Below, one piece after another: positions 8,657 through 18,604 of a stretch of 64,000 nucleotides of DNA. Made by a program: the position numbers and the translations under genes. Source of the DNA: Cupriavidus pauculus (lineage in GTDB: Bacteria; Pseudomonadota; Gammaproteobacteria; Burkholderiales; Burkholderiaceae); the NCBI RefSeq assembly GCF_003854935.1, contig NZ_CP033969.1:1364001-1428000 (forward strand), in the 5' to 3' direction. Position 1 is the stretch's first letter. Every line of letters starts with the position of its first letter. The notes beneath the pieces were generated by a model, which searched no databases, was not told the origin of the DNA, and saw only the letters and a list, made by a program, of their open reading frames with translations.

Positions 8657-9256
8657 ATGGCAACTGCTGCAAAGAAAAAGCCGGCGGCCAAGAAGGCTGC
8701 CAAGCCCGCCGCCAAGAAGGCCGCTGTGAAGAAGGTCGCCGCCAAGAAGGCAGCGCCGGCCGCCAAGAAGGCTGCAACCAAGAAGGTCGCAACCAAGAAG
8801 GTCGCCGCCAAGAAGGTCGCCGCCAAGAAGCCGGCAGCCAAGAAGGCCGCTGTGAAGAAGGTTGCAGCCAAGAAGGTCGCCACCAAGAAGGTAGCCGCCA
8901 AGAAGGCAGCACCGGCCAAGAAGGCCGCGGTGAAGAAGGTTGCCGCCAAGAAGGTTGCAACCAAGAAGGTCGCCGCCAAGAAGGCAGCACCGGCCAAGAA
9001 GGCCGCAGTGAAGAAGGTTGCCGCCAAGAAGGCCGCACCGGCCAAGAAGGCTGCTGCCAAGAAGGCTGCGCCGGCCAAGAAGGCTGCTGCTGCGAAGAAG
9101 CCGGCCGCCAAGAAGGCCGCTGCCAAGAAGCCGGCTGCCAAGAAGGCTGCCAAGCCTGCCGCGGCCCCTGCCGTTGCTCCCGCTGCTGCTGCACCGGCCA
9201 AGACCACGCTGAACCCGGCCGCGGCCTGGCCGTTCCCGACGGGCAACCGTCCGTAA
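8657..9256 (+). CDS. Histone H1-like Ala/Lys-repeat DNA-binding protein
   Basis: 199 residues built almost wholly of AAKK(A/V/P) repeats (AAKKA, VAAKKV, APAKKA) from residue 4 to about 165, then an Ala/Pro linker and a conserved-looking tail [14 protein letters not shown]. This is the eukaryotic-H1-C-terminus-like protein found in Burkholderiaceae and Bordetella (BpH1) and as AlgP in Pseudomonas, thought to bind and condense DNA. ATG 8657 is chosen because GAAGGAG sits seven bases upstream. The DNA is itself a degenerate tandem repeat of gccaagaag, so copy number may vary between strains. Followed by a strong terminator. Confidence 0.93.
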   Translation: MATAAKKKPAAKKAAKPAAKKAAVKKVAAKKAAPAAKKAATKKVATKKVAAKKVAAKKPAAKKAAVKKVAAKKVATKKVAAKKAAPAKKAAVKKVAAKKVATKKVAAKKAAPAKKAAVKKVAAKKAAPAKKAAAKKAAPAKKAAAAKKPAAKKAAAKKPAAKKAAKPAAAPAVAPAAAAPAKTTLNPAAAWPFPTGNRP

Positions 9257-9317
9257 TCGCCTCGCCTCGTGCGAGCGGTCACCACAGGGAATCGCCAGAG
9301 CACGCATCGCGTGCCAC

Positions 9318-9340
9318 ATTGACCGGATACGCGGTATCCG
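9318..9340. repeat. Perfect hairpin ACCGGATAC-GCG-GTATCCGGT
   Basis: Nine-base perfect arms around a short loop, about 65 bases after the H1-like stop and before the true terminator. No T-run follows, so it may be a 3' UTR stability structure rather than a terminator. Confidence 0.6.
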
Positions 9341-9364
9341 GTCAGCAAGACAGCAAGTCTTGCC

Positions 9365-9400
9365 AACCCGCCGATGGCCTCCGTGCCCGGCGGGTTTTTT
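9365..9400 (+). terminator. Rho-independent terminator of the H1-like gene
   Basis: AACCCGCCG (9365-9373) pairs with CGGCGGGTT (9388-9396) and is followed by TTTTTT. Confidence 0.88.
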
Positions 9401-9431
9401 CATGCCCGCGCGCTGGCGACTCCCCAAAAGC

Positions 9432-9462
9432 AAAACGCCGCGGCCCGAAGGCACGCGGCGTT
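9432..9462 (-). terminator. Rho-independent terminator of the glycine-zipper lipoprotein gene
   Basis: On the minus strand AACGCCGCG pairs with CGCGGCGTT followed by TTGC and a further T-run; it lies 26 bases after the stop at 9488. Confidence 0.75.
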
Positions 9463-9487
9463 GCAGCATGGCAGCCGTGTAATGTTG

Positions 9488-9955
9488 TCAGTGCGAGACG
9501 CGCGTCACGCCGCCCGACGACAGCAGCCGCACCCGGTCGCCAGGGCGGAACACCTCGTCGGCCTCCTGGGTGATGGCGCGCAGGTCGCCGTCTTCGAGCT
9601 GCACCGTGATCTCCAGGCCGCGCCGCTGGGTGATGCGGTTCTCGGCCGCGCTGCCGGCAATGCCGCCCAGCACCGCGCCAAGCAGGCCCGCCGCCACCGA
9701 TCCGCCACCGCTGCCGATGGTGCTGCCCGCCGCCACGCCGCCCAGCGCGCCGCCGGCGATGGTACCGGCGCCCGTGGTACCGCCCTGGATCATGACCTCG
9801 CGCACGCCCTGCACCACGCCGTAGCGCACCGTCTGCTCGCGGTTGGCCTGGCCGGGCGCGTAGACGCTGCCGGAGTTCGAGTAATTGGCGCAGCCGCCGA
9901 CCAGTGCTGCCGCGGCCAGTACCGCCGCGCCGCCGAATCGAAGTATCTGATGCAT
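9488..9955 (-). CDS. Glycine-zipper outer-membrane lipoprotein (SlyB/PcpY-like)
   Basis: 155 residues from ATG 9953-9955 with GGGAG ahead of it. Signal AAVLAAAALVGGCANYS with lipobox GGC. The middle is a glycine-zipper (GTIAGGALGGVAAGSTIGSGGGSVAAGLLGAVLGGIAGSA), the 2TM/17-kDa surface-antigen type seen in SlyB and PcpY. A C-terminal beta segment (GLEITVQLEDGDLRAITQ, FRPGDRVRLLSSGG) completes the family. SlyB-like proteins stabilise the outer membrane under stress. Single gene with its own terminator. Confidence 0.88.
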   Translation of the reverse strand: MHQILRFGGAAVLAAAALVGGCANYSNSGSVYAPGQANREQTVRYGVVQGVREVMIQGGTTGAGTIAGGALGGVAAGSTIGSGGGSVAAGLLGAVLGGIAGSAAENRITQRRGLEITVQLEDGDLRAITQEADEVFRPGDRVRLLSSGGVTRVSH

Positions 9956-10020
9956 GGCAACTCCCGTCTGTTGGCCGCGCCATTCGTCCTCACCCGGTGC
10001 GCGCGGTGCACCGTTCCATC

Positions 10021-10968
10021 TTACGCGTATTGGTAGCCGAATGCCGACGCGAACCGGCTGGCGATCTCGTCGTGCGAAATCCAGTGATTCTGGGGGCCCT
10101 GCTGGGCGATCTTGAGCGCGCCCATCAGCGACGCCAGCCGGCCCGTGGTTTCCCAGTCCATGCCCTGCTCGATGCCGTGCAGCAGGCCGCCCCGGAAGGC
10201 GTCGCCGCAGCCGGTGGGGTCCACCACGCGCTCGGCCTGCACGGCCGGGATGGCGTACTGCTGGCCGTCGGCGAAGATCGTGGCGCCGCGTTCGCCGTGC
10301 GTCACGATGAACGCGCGGACCTTGGCGGCCACGTCGGCACTGGTCCACGCGGTGCGCGACAGCATGACCTGCGCTTCGTAGTCATTGACCGTCACGTAAC
10401 TGGCGAGTTCAACGAACCGGCGCAGGTCCTCGCCGTTGAACAGCGGCATGGCCTGGCCCAGGTCGAAGATGAACGGGATGCCGGCCTCGGCGAACTGCCG
10501 CGCATGGTGCAGCATGCCCTCGCGGCTGTCCGGCGCGACGATGCCCAGCGCCGGGCGCGTGCCGGCCGCCAGCACGTCCTGCACGGCATTGAGCTGCGAC
10601 TGGCCCATGGCGCCCGGGTGGAAAGCCGTGATCTGGTTGTTGTCCAGGTCGGTCGTGATCATCGCCTGCGCGGTGAACGTGTCCGGCAGCGTACGGATAT
10701 GCCCGGTGCCGATACCCAGATCGCGCAGATGCTGCAGGTACGGTCCGGCGTCCTGGCCCACCGTCGCCATCACCACCGGTTCGCCGCCCAGCATCTTCAG
10801 CGTGTAGGCGATGTTGCCGGCGCAGCCGCCGAACTCGCGCCGCATGCCGGGCACCAGGAACGAGACGTTCAGCATCTGGATCTGGTCCGGAAGGATGTGT
10901 TCACGGAACCGTCCGTCGAACGTCATGATGGTGTCGTAGGCGACGGAGCCGCAGATCAGGCTGGACAT
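10021..10968 (-). CDS. PfkB-family carbohydrate/nucleoside kinase
   Basis: 315 residues from ATG 10966-10968 with CTTGGAGAA upstream. Ribokinase fold: N-terminal substrate lid and GGCAGNIAYTLKMLGG (the first PfkB signature), and C-terminal DPTGCGDAFRGG, the ATP/anion-hole motif with the catalytic Asp. That motif is normally G-A-G-D; here it is G-C-G-D, as I recall for the Burkholderia nucleoside kinase group. The opening MSSLICGSVAYDTIM also fits the adenosine/nucleoside-kinase-like branch. Substrate is therefore likely a nucleoside, but this is inference. It follows tpx by 113 bases. Confidence 0.88.
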   Translation of the reverse strand: MSSLICGSVAYDTIMTFDGRFREHILPDQIQMLNVSFLVPGMRREFGGCAGNIAYTLKMLGGEPVVMATVGQDAGPYLQHLRDLGIGTGHIRTLPDTFTAQAMITTDLDNNQITAFHPGAMGQSQLNAVQDVLAAGTRPALGIVAPDSREGMLHHARQFAEAGIPFIFDLGQAMPLFNGEDLRRFVELASYVTVNDYEAQVMLSRTAWTSADVAAKVRAFIVTHGERGATIFADGQQYAIPAVQAERVVDPTGCGDAFRGGLLHGIEQGMDWETTGRLASLMGALKIAQQGPQNHWISHDEIASRFASAFGYQYA

Positions 10969-11081
10969 CTTTTCTCCAAGCGTTCCGGCCCAGGGATGAC
11001 GGGCAGAAACAGATACGTTAAATAATTCCGCCCGTGCATGACGGGCGGAGGCGCTTCGCAAATCGTGTGCTACCGCACAGA

Positions 11082-11582
11082 TTATTTCAGTGCGGCCAGC
11101 GCGGCGTCGTAATCAGGCTCCTGCTTGATCTCGGGCACGAGCTGGCTGTACTTGACGGCGTCGTTCTCGTCCACGACCACCACGGCACGTGCGCACACGC
11201 CGGCCAGCGGGCCCGACTTGATGTCCACGCCGTAGGCGTTCTTGAAATCGGCGCCGCGCATGGTCGACAGCGTCACCACGTTGGCCAGGCCCTCGGCCGT
11301 GCAGAAGCGGCCCATCGCGAACGGCAGGTCGGCCGAGATCGTCAGCACCACGGTGTTGTCGAGGCTGCTGGCGGCCTCGTTGAACTTGCGTGCCGACGCC
11401 TGGCACACGGGCGTGTCCAGGCTGGGCACGATGTTCAGGACCTTGCGCTTGCCGGCGAAGTCGGCCAGCGTCACGTCCTTGAGGTCCTTGCCGACCAGCG
11501 AGAAGGCCGGGGCCTTGTCGCCAGCCTGGGGAAACTTGCCGCCAACTTCGATGGCGTTGCCGCCGAGGGTCACGTTGCTCAT
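11082..11582 (-). CDS. tpx: Thiol peroxidase (Tpx)
   Basis: 166 residues, the usual Tpx length. Peroxidatic Cys60 in PSLDTPVCQ and resolving Cys94 in MGRFCTAEG match E. coli C61/C95, making an atypical two-Cys peroxiredoxin that reduces H2O2 and organic peroxides with thioredoxin as reductant. The conserved opening [22 protein letters not shown] is present. Start set by GGAGCAACC before the ATG. It lies 73 bases after the DUF3426 gene at the end of the accBC-side gene string, and could be cotranscribed or have its own promoter. Confidence 0.96.
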   Translation of the reverse strand: MSNVTLGGNAIEVGGKFPQAGDKAPAFSLVGKDLKDVTLADFAGKRKVLNIVPSLDTPVCQASARKFNEAASSLDNTVVLTISADLPFAMGRFCTAEGLANVVTLSTMRGADFKNAYGVDIKSGPLAGVCARAVVVVDENDAVKYSQLVPEIKQEPDYDAALAALK

Positions 11583-11655
11583 GGTTGCTCCTGTCAGGAA
11601 GGTACGGCCCGCCGGTCCGGTGCATTGCCGGCCGGCGTGGCGGGGGGCGATGAAT

Positions 11656-13365
11656 TCAGGGATAGAAGATCAGCACGCGGTAGTTCGCCGCGGCCTGCTG
11701 CGTCCGGAATCGTACCCGAACCGGCAGCTCGCTGCCCGCGCGCAGGCCCGAGGTGGCAAAGCCGCGCTGGGCCGGCTCCAGGTACTCGCCCGGCTGCAGC
11801 ACGCGGCGCAGCAGCAGCTGGTCCTGCAGGTCGGTCATCACGAGTTCGATGGCGGGCAGGGCCGTGGTGGCGCGGCCCTGGTTGCGCAGCGTGACGGCCA
11901 ACTGGTAGACGTCGGCGCCTTCGTCCTGCTTCTGCAACTGCGAGCTGTCGATGCGCAGCGCCTCCAGGTCGCGCCACGGCGGCACGGCGCAGCCGAACGG
12001 CGCGCAGGCCGCTTCGAGTACCGGCCGCAGCACCGGCACGCTGCCGGCAATCTGGCTACGCGCCAGAAAGACACCCTGGACCAGGATACCCAGCCCCAGC
12101 ACCATGGCCGCCGCGCGGATCCACGTGCGCTGGCTGCCGGGCACCGTCACCTTGGGGCGCGGCGCGCGCGCCTGTTCGCGCTCGCGGGTGTGGCGCAGGA
12201 AATCGGGCGCGAAGACCGGGCCGGCGCTGGCTGCCGGTTCGTCCCGGCGCAGCCAGCGGCGCGTGGTGGTCTCGCGCGCCACGCTGCTGGGTGTGTCGTC
12301 GCGCGGCGTCACGCCGAGGTCGTGTTCGATGACGTCGCGGGCCTGCGCGGCCCAGGCTTCCGCCTCGGGGTCGGCCGGGTCCGCGCTGCGCAGGAAGCCG
12401 CTGGCGCTGGGCACCGGGTCGGCCGGCGTGGCGGGTTCGGGCGGCAGTTCCGCGACAGGATCAGGTGCAACGACGCCGGGTTCGGCCGCTTCCACCGGGG
12501 CCGGCACTTCGGGTTCCGGTGTGCCGTGGTCGGCGGGATGGGAGGTCGGGCCTTCGGACGGTCGCAGCGGCGGCCAGCTTGCCTTGGCGCTATAGGCGCC
12601 GTACGGCGGCAGGCCCGAGGGGCGCGTCGATGCAAACGCAGCGGCGGGATCGAGCGACGAGTGCGGCGCCGGCGCGGCGGCCGTCGGCGCCGGGCGGGGC
12701 GGGGCGTCGTCGAACGCGGCGTGGTCGAGCGTCGGCCACGGGACGGGCGGCTCGGTCAGCGGCGTTTCGGCGGGTTCGGGCGATGGGTCGGCTTCCGGGG
12801 CGGTTTGCGGTGCGGCCTCGTCCGGCAGCACGGCGTCGGTCTCGGCAGCCTCGTCGAAATGCGCGGCGGCCTCTTCAGGTACCGCATCGGCCACCGCGCC
12901 CGGCTCGGCGGGTTCGGGTTCAGGTGACCGTTCAGGCGCCACTTCCGGGGGCACTTCCGGCGCCACGCCGACCACTTCCTCGGCTTCCGCCTCGGACATC
13001 ATCGTCGTCGGCGAATCCAGCGCCGGCACCTCGTAACCTGGATCGAAGCCGGGATCGAACGGCGCGTCGGCCTCGCGGGCGCGCGCCGCCGCCTGCGCCT
13101 GCTCGGCGTGGGCCAGCGCGGCGGCCATCGACACGGACGAGGAGGGCGGCGCGGCCGCCGGCGTACCGGTGGGGACGCTGCTGGCAGCCCCAGCGGCGCC
13201 GCTACCGCCCGGCGTGGGCACCTCGATCAGGTGTTCGCGCGCATCAAAGACGGTGTCGCACTGGCCGCAGCGGACCAGGCCCTGGCGCAGCCGCAACTGG
13301 TCCGCCACCAGCCGGAACGCGGTGCGGCAGGCCGGACAGCGCGTGACGAGCTTGGCAGCGGCCAT
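11656..13365 (-). CDS. Zinc-ribbon and DUF3426 membrane protein
   Basis: 569 residues in three parts. An N-terminal MJ0042-type zinc ribbon has Cys10-Pro-Ala-Cys13 and Cys33-Gly-Gln-Cys36. A middle of about 330 residues (roughly 50-385) is low-complexity Pro/Ala/Glu-rich, predicted disordered. Then one membrane span ([18 protein letters not shown]) and a DUF3426 domain ending with the beta-sandwich [18 protein letters not shown]. The topology places the ribbon in the cytoplasm and DUF3426 outside. Function unknown; in Burkholderiaceae and Neisseria-like genomes it commonly follows prmA, as here (9 bases apart). Confidence 0.88.
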   Translation of the reverse strand: MAAAKLVTRCPACRTAFRLVADQLRLRQGLVRCGQCDTVFDAREHLIEVPTPGGSGAAGAASSVPTGTPAAAPPSSSVSMAAALAHAEQAQAAARAREADAPFDPGFDPGYEVPALDSPTTMMSEAEAEEVVGVAPEVPPEVAPERSPEPEPAEPGAVADAVPEEAAAHFDEAAETDAVLPDEAAPQTAPEADPSPEPAETPLTEPPVPWPTLDHAAFDDAPPRPAPTAAAPAPHSSLDPAAAFASTRPSGLPPYGAYSAKASWPPLRPSEGPTSHPADHGTPEPEVPAPVEAAEPGVVAPDPVAELPPEPATPADPVPSASGFLRSADPADPEAEAWAAQARDVIEHDLGVTPRDDTPSSVARETTTRRWLRRDEPAASAGPVFAPDFLRHTREREQARAPRPKVTVPGSQRTWIRAAAMVLGLGILVQGVFLARSQIAGSVPVLRPVLEAACAPFGCAVPPWRDLEALRIDSSQLQKQDEGADVYQLAVTLRNQGRATTALPAIELVMTDLQDQLLLRRVLQPGEYLEPAQRGFATSGLRAGSELPVRVRFRTQQAAANYRVLIFYP

Positions 13366-13374
13366 GGTCGGGAA

Positions 13375-14292
13375 TCAGGATTGGTTGGGGGATGCCGCGG
13401 CCGGGCGCGTGCCGTGCAGGCACACCCAGCCTTCCTCGCTGCGCCAGACCGACATGGCGATCCACGGCGCGTAGGCCGCCGCCACCTCGTCGGCCTGCCG
13501 TTCGAGCACGCCGGACAGGATCAGCCGGCCGCCCGGACGCACGCGCGCGGTCAGCATCGCGGCCATCAGCTTGAGCGGGTTGGAAAGAATGTTGGCCACC
13601 ACCAGATCGTGGGTGGCCTCGGACACCGCCTCGGGCAGCGCGAAGGTCGCCGCCACGCGGTTGCGCTCGGCGTTGTAGCGCGATGCCTCCACGGCATTCG
13701 GATCAATGTCGATGCCGACCGTGTCGCCGGCGCCGAGCTTCTTGGCCACGATGGCCAGGATGCCCGAGCCGCAGCCGTAGTCCAGCACCGTCTCGCCGGC
13801 CCGCACGTTCTGTTCGAGCCACTGCATGCACAGCCGCGTGGTCGGATGGCTGCCCGTGCCGAAAGCCAGGCCCGGATCAAGCTCCAGGATCACGGCGTCG
13901 GGGTCGGGCGCGTCGTGCCACGACGGCACCACCCAGATGCGCTCGCCCACGCGGATCGGCTCGAACTGTGACTGCGTCAGCCGCACCCAGTCCTGGTCGG
14001 CTACCGGGCGCAGCGTGTAGTCGGGCACCGGGTCGATGCCCAGCGTGTTGGCGGCGGCCGTCACCACCAGCGCGGGATCGGTCTCGTCGTCGAACAGCGC
14101 CACCACGCGGGACCGGTTCCACGCCAGCCGCGTCGGCTCCAGCCCGGGCTCCCCGAACAGCGGCTGCTCGTCAGGCGTGTCGGCGTCGGCGTCTTCCACC
14201 GATACCGACAGCGCGCCGAGGTCGAACAGTGCATCGGACCAGGCTTCCGCCTGATCCTGCGCAATTTCGATCACACATTCCTGGAAAGCCAC
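13375..14292 (-). CDS. prmA: Ribosomal protein L11 methyltransferase PrmA
   Basis: 305 residues. The start is taken as GTG 14290-14292, giving [18 protein letters not shown], because AAGGAAC stands just upstream; an in-frame TTG at 14308-14310 lacks support. N-terminal substrate-recognition domain, then a class I SAM methyltransferase: motif [20 protein letters not shown], and the catalytic-loop motif [15 protein letters not shown]. PrmA trimethylates lysines and the N-terminus of ribosomal protein L11. Lies 38 bases after accC and 9 before the DUF3426 gene, likely one transcript. Confidence 0.95.
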   Translation of the reverse strand: MAFQECVIEIAQDQAEAWSDALFDLGALSVSVEDADADTPDEQPLFGEPGLEPTRLAWNRSRVVALFDDETDPALVVTAAANTLGIDPVPDYTLRPVADQDWVRLTQSQFEPIRVGERIWVVPSWHDAPDPDAVILELDPGLAFGTGSHPTTRLCMQWLEQNVRAGETVLDYGCGSGILAIVAKKLGAGDTVGIDIDPNAVEASRYNAERNRVAATFALPEAVSEATHDLVVANILSNPLKLMAAMLTARVRPGGRLILSGVLERQADEVAAAYAPWIAMSVWRSEEGWVCLHGTRPAAASPNQS

Positions 14293-14330
14293 GGGGTTCC
14301 TTTGCTGCAAGCCGGCCGCTGGGCCCCGCC

Positions 14331-15698
<1,368 letters not shown>

Positions 15699-15810
15699 GG
15701 TCTCTCTCTGCGAGAACAGGGGCGGGCCCGCGCACGCCGGAATGGCGCGCCGGGCCAACGCTTGGCGGCAGGGCCACGGGCCGCTGTGCCGCGTCAGCCG
15801 GCGGCTGGCT

Positions 15811-16275
15811 TCAGCCGATCACGAACAGCGGCTGGCCGTACTCCACGGCCTGGCCGTTTTCGACGAGGATTTCCTTGATCACGCCGGCCTTGTCGCACTC
15901 GATCTCGTTGAGCAGCTTCATGGCTTCGATGATGCAGACGGTCTGGCCTTCCTTGACGGTGTCGCCCACGTTCACGAACGGGGCGGCGCCCGGCGACGGG
16001 GCGCGGTAGAACGTGCCGACCATCGGCGACGTGACGATGTGGCCGGCCGGCAGTTGCGGGGCGGCGTCGGCGGGGGCGGCAGCCGGCGCGGCGGCTGCCG
16101 GTGCGGCGCCAGCCATGGGCAGGGCCTGGAGCTGGGGCACGGCAACCGGGGCGGCCACGACCTGCGGGGGTTGCTTGACGATGCGAACCTTGCCGTCGCC
16201 CTCGGTCACTTCGAGCTCCGAAATGCCGGATTCGGCCACCAGGTCGATCAGCGTCTTCAGCTTGCGCAGGTCCAT
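15811..16275 (-). CDS. accB: Acetyl-CoA carboxylase, biotin carboxyl carrier protein
   Basis: 154 residues. N-terminal dimerisation region ([23 protein letters not shown]), an Ala/Pro linker (about residues 40-76), and a C-terminal biotinyl domain with the biotin-acceptor EAMK, Lys120. The thumb-containing [18 protein letters not shown] segment distinguishes BCCP from decarboxylase carriers. GGAGGATAAGAAG before the ATG is a strong ribosome site. Carries carboxybiotin between AccC and the AccAD carboxyltransferase. Confidence 0.98.
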   Translation of the reverse strand: MDLRKLKTLIDLVAESGISELEVTEGDGKVRIVKQPPQVVAAPVAVPQLQALPMAGAAPAAAAPAAAPADAAPQLPAGHIVTSPMVGTFYRAPSPGAAPFVNVGDTVKEGQTVCIIEAMKLLNEIECDKAGVIKEILVENGQAVEYGQPLFVIG

Positions 16276-16410
16276 CTTCTTATCCTCCAGAATCGGGTTG
16301 TCCGGTCACCTTCGGGTCAGGGAAGGGGACGGCGGCGGTCAGTCATTGATGTTGGCCCGCCTCGCCAGGCGCGACAGGCCGCGGTTGTCTCGGTTGCCTA
16401 CCAGGTCGGG

Positions 16411-16899
16411 CTAGCTGCCCGGGGCGTCCTGCTCCTGCGCCAGCGCGTAGTCCAGGGCCAGCAGGTAACCCCGCCAGCCCAGCCCGCAGATCACCCCGAT
16501 CGCCTGATCGGAGAAATACGAGTGATGGCGGAACGGCTCGCGGCGATGCACGTTGGACAGGTGCACCTCGACGAACGGAATCGCCACGCCGGCCAGGGCG
16601 TCCCGCAGGGCCACGCTGGTATGCGTGAACGCCGCGGGATTGATGATCACGAAGTCCACCCCTTCGGTACGGGCGGCCTGGACGCGATCCACGAGGGCGC
16701 CCTCGTGGTTGGACTGGAAGGTCTGCAGGTCGACCCCGGCCGCGGCGGCATGTTTGGCCAGCGCGGCGTCGATATCGGCCAGCGTGGTATGCCCATACAC
16801 CTGCGGCTCGCGGGTCCCGAGCAAATTGAGGTTCGGACCATGCAGAACCAGCACTTTGCGATAGCGGGCGGCGCGGCTGACGGTGGGGGTAGACGACAC
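16411..16899 (-). CDS. aroQ: Type II 3-dehydroquinate dehydratase
   Basis: 162 residues; start is GTG at 16897-16899, and a shorter protein beginning at [14 protein letters not shown] would cover the core. Type II signatures are clear: [18 protein letters not shown] (containing the catalytic Tyr and Arg loop), [17 protein letters not shown] and [19 protein letters not shown]. Converts 3-dehydroquinate to 3-dehydroshikimate, third step of the shikimate pathway; aroE of the same pathway is 8 kb away. Placed 135 bases before accB, a conserved neighbourhood in Burkholderiaceae. Confidence 0.96.
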   Translation of the reverse strand: MSSTPTVSRAARYRKVLVLHGPNLNLLGTREPQVYGHTTLADIDAALAKHAAAAGVDLQTFQSNHEGALVDRVQAARTEGVDFVIINPAAFTHTSVALRDALAGVAIPFVEVHLSNVHRREPFRHHSYFSDQAIGVICGLGWRGYLLALDYALAQEQDAPGS

Positions 16900-17139
16900 G
16901 GCGACTCGACCAGTTCAACGAAATTGCGCGGAGATTACCGTAGCTTAGAGGGATTTGTCTAGCACGCGATACAAGGCCGAAGTCGTCTCCAAGGCATATG
17001 AGACGCGCCTCACGCCTTACGGATCACATTTTCCGAAAACCATCGAATCTGGCGGCCCATCCATCGTCACTTCTGCGTCATTTAGAGGCAGAAGCGCGCA
17101 GTTACGGGAAATTTCCCGCGCAGCTGGCAGCCCGGCCCG
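16900..17139. promoter_or_regulatory. Intergenic region upstream of aroQ-accBC
   Basis: 240 bases between the tlpA-like stop and aroQ start, less GC-rich than the genes (for example ttagagggatttgtctagca at 16945-16964). It likely carries the promoter of the aroQ-accB-accC string; no single promoter hexamer pair is convincing by eye. Confidence 0.35.
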
Positions 17140-17694
17140 TCAGGCGCCCGGCAACTCCTTGCGCAGTTCGTCGGCGTGGACACGGCCCATCTTGCGGTAC
17201 TTCACGTCGCCGTCGGGCGTGATGACCACCGTGTAGGGCAGCCCGCCCTGGGCGTTGCCGAAACTCTTGGCCAGTTCGGTGCCGGCGAACCCGGCCACGG
17301 CCAGCGGATACTTCACGGGGACTTTCTTGAGAAATTCCTGAATGTTGCCGGCCGAATCGATGCCGATGCCGATGAATTCGACATTGCGCTGCGCGTATTC
17401 GCCGTGCAGCGCGGTCAGCTCCGGCATTTCCTCGACGCACGGGCCGCACCACGGCGCCCAGAAGTTCACGACCAGCGTCTTGCCGCGATACCTGGACAGG
17501 TCCAGCTCCGCGCCGCTTGGGTCGGGCATCCTGGCCTGGAACAGCGATTCGACGGCCTGGTCCGATGCCGGCTTGGGCGCCATGGCAAAGTGGGCAGCCA
17601 CGGCGCCGGCCACCGCGGCCAGCAGGGCGACGACGATCCAGAGGACCAGGGACGAGCGGCGGGCCGGCTTGGCGTCGGGGGTGGAAGCGGTCAT
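17140..17694 (-). CDS. TlpA/ResA-family thiol-disulfide oxidoreductase
   Basis: 184 residues: a membrane anchor at about residues 15-37 (SLVLWIVVALLAAVAGAVAAHF) then a periplasmic thioredoxin fold with active site Trp82-Cys83-Gly84-Pro85-Cys86 in VVNFWAPWCGPCVEEMPEL and the cis-Pro region GGLPYTVVITPDG. Such proteins reduce disulfides outside the membrane, often in cytochrome c maturation, but no ccm genes are nearby. Starts 23 bases after the preceding hypothetical gene, so likely cotranscribed with it. Confidence 0.92.
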   Translation of the reverse strand: MTASTPDAKPARRSSLVLWIVVALLAAVAGAVAAHFAMAPKPASDQAVESLFQARMPDPSGAELDLSRYRGKTLVVNFWAPWCGPCVEEMPELTALHGEYAQRNVEFIGIGIDSAGNIQEFLKKVPVKYPLAVAGFAGTELAKSFGNAQGGLPYTVVITPDGDVKYRKMGRVHADELRKELPGA

Positions 17695-17717
17695 GTTCGG
17701 GGCGGAAGAAGACAGTT

Positions 17718-18425
17718 CTATATAGATAGGGGCGGCGGCTGGTCGGGCGCGCCGGCCGCCTCGTCCATCAGCTCGCGGACGGCGTCGATGTCGGCCCGGG
17801 CCACGCGGCCGCTGGCGTCGGCGCGCGCCGCGCCCCGTTCGTCGACGGCATCATACAGCGCGATGTGGACCCCCACCGGGGCGCCCAGCATATCGCGCAC
17901 CTCGCCGGCCAGCAGGCGCGCCTCGCGGCCGGCCGGCCACTGGCCGCGCCACAGGAAACTGAGCGTCTCCACGTCGCCCCGGCCCGCGAAGTGCCGGCTC
18001 TCGCTGGTCTCGAAATCCACGCCGGCGTTGATCAGGTGCAGCGCCACGTCCTTTGGGCTGTCGCAGAAGCACTGGATATAGACGTCGGAATGCTCGGTGG
18101 CCGTGCCGTTGAGCACGGCGCCGACCAGATAGGGGCGGAAGCCGCCCAGATCTTCCATGGCCAGCACGGCCAGTTGCCGCAGCAGGGCCAGGATGCGCGG
18201 CTGGTGCTCGCCCTGGAACAGCGCCTGGTAGGCGCGCACTTCTTCCTCGATCAGTTCGTTGTCGGGCAGCCATTCGCCGGCCACGCGGACGTCGCCCAGC
18301 AACTGGCGGGCGGCCTTGCGCTTGGCGGTGGCGTAGTCGGCGCCGTCTTCGGCAATCATGCGCGCCGCGGCCTGGGCAATTTCCTCGCGCAGGCGGGCGG
18401 GGTCGGAGGGGGTACGTCGGGACAT
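17718..18425 (-). CDS. Conserved hypothetical protein with nucleotidyltransferase-like motif
   Basis: 235 residues from ATG 18423-18425, which gives MSRRTPSDPARLREEIAQ. N-terminal helices (ARMIAEDGADYATAKRKAARQLL) are followed by LVGAVLNGTATEHSDVYIQCF at 100-120, which recalls the nucleotidyltransferase signature (G, G-T, S-D) but has Tyr where the second metal-binding Asp would be. The C-terminal part is acidic and ends in Pro-rich DQPPPLSI. Divergent from mpl, 179 bases apart, and cotranscribed with the TlpA-like gene. No assigned function; catalytic activity is doubtful. Confidence 0.8.
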   Translation of the reverse strand: MSRRTPSDPARLREEIAQAAARMIAEDGADYATAKRKAARQLLGDVRVAGEWLPDNELIEEEVRAYQALFQGEHQPRILALLRQLAVLAMEDLGGFRPYLVGAVLNGTATEHSDVYIQCFCDSPKDVALHLINAGVDFETSESRHFAGRGDVETLSFLWRGQWPAGREARLLAGEVRDMLGAPVGVHIALYDAVDERGAARADASGRVARADIDAVRELMDEAAGAPDQPPPLSI

Positions 18426-18604
18426 GGGTCGATGATACCCGCACGGCCAGGGCCCGGCATGCGGCACAGGCGCGCGGCGGGACTGGCGCCGCGCCGGCAG
18501 CGGGTCGGGAACCGGACGCATGCGGGTACAATCAGACCCTTCACTTCTGCGCCGCCGGCCCGTCCGCGCGGCCCAACGCATTCCCACGCATTCCCGAAGC
18601 TCCC

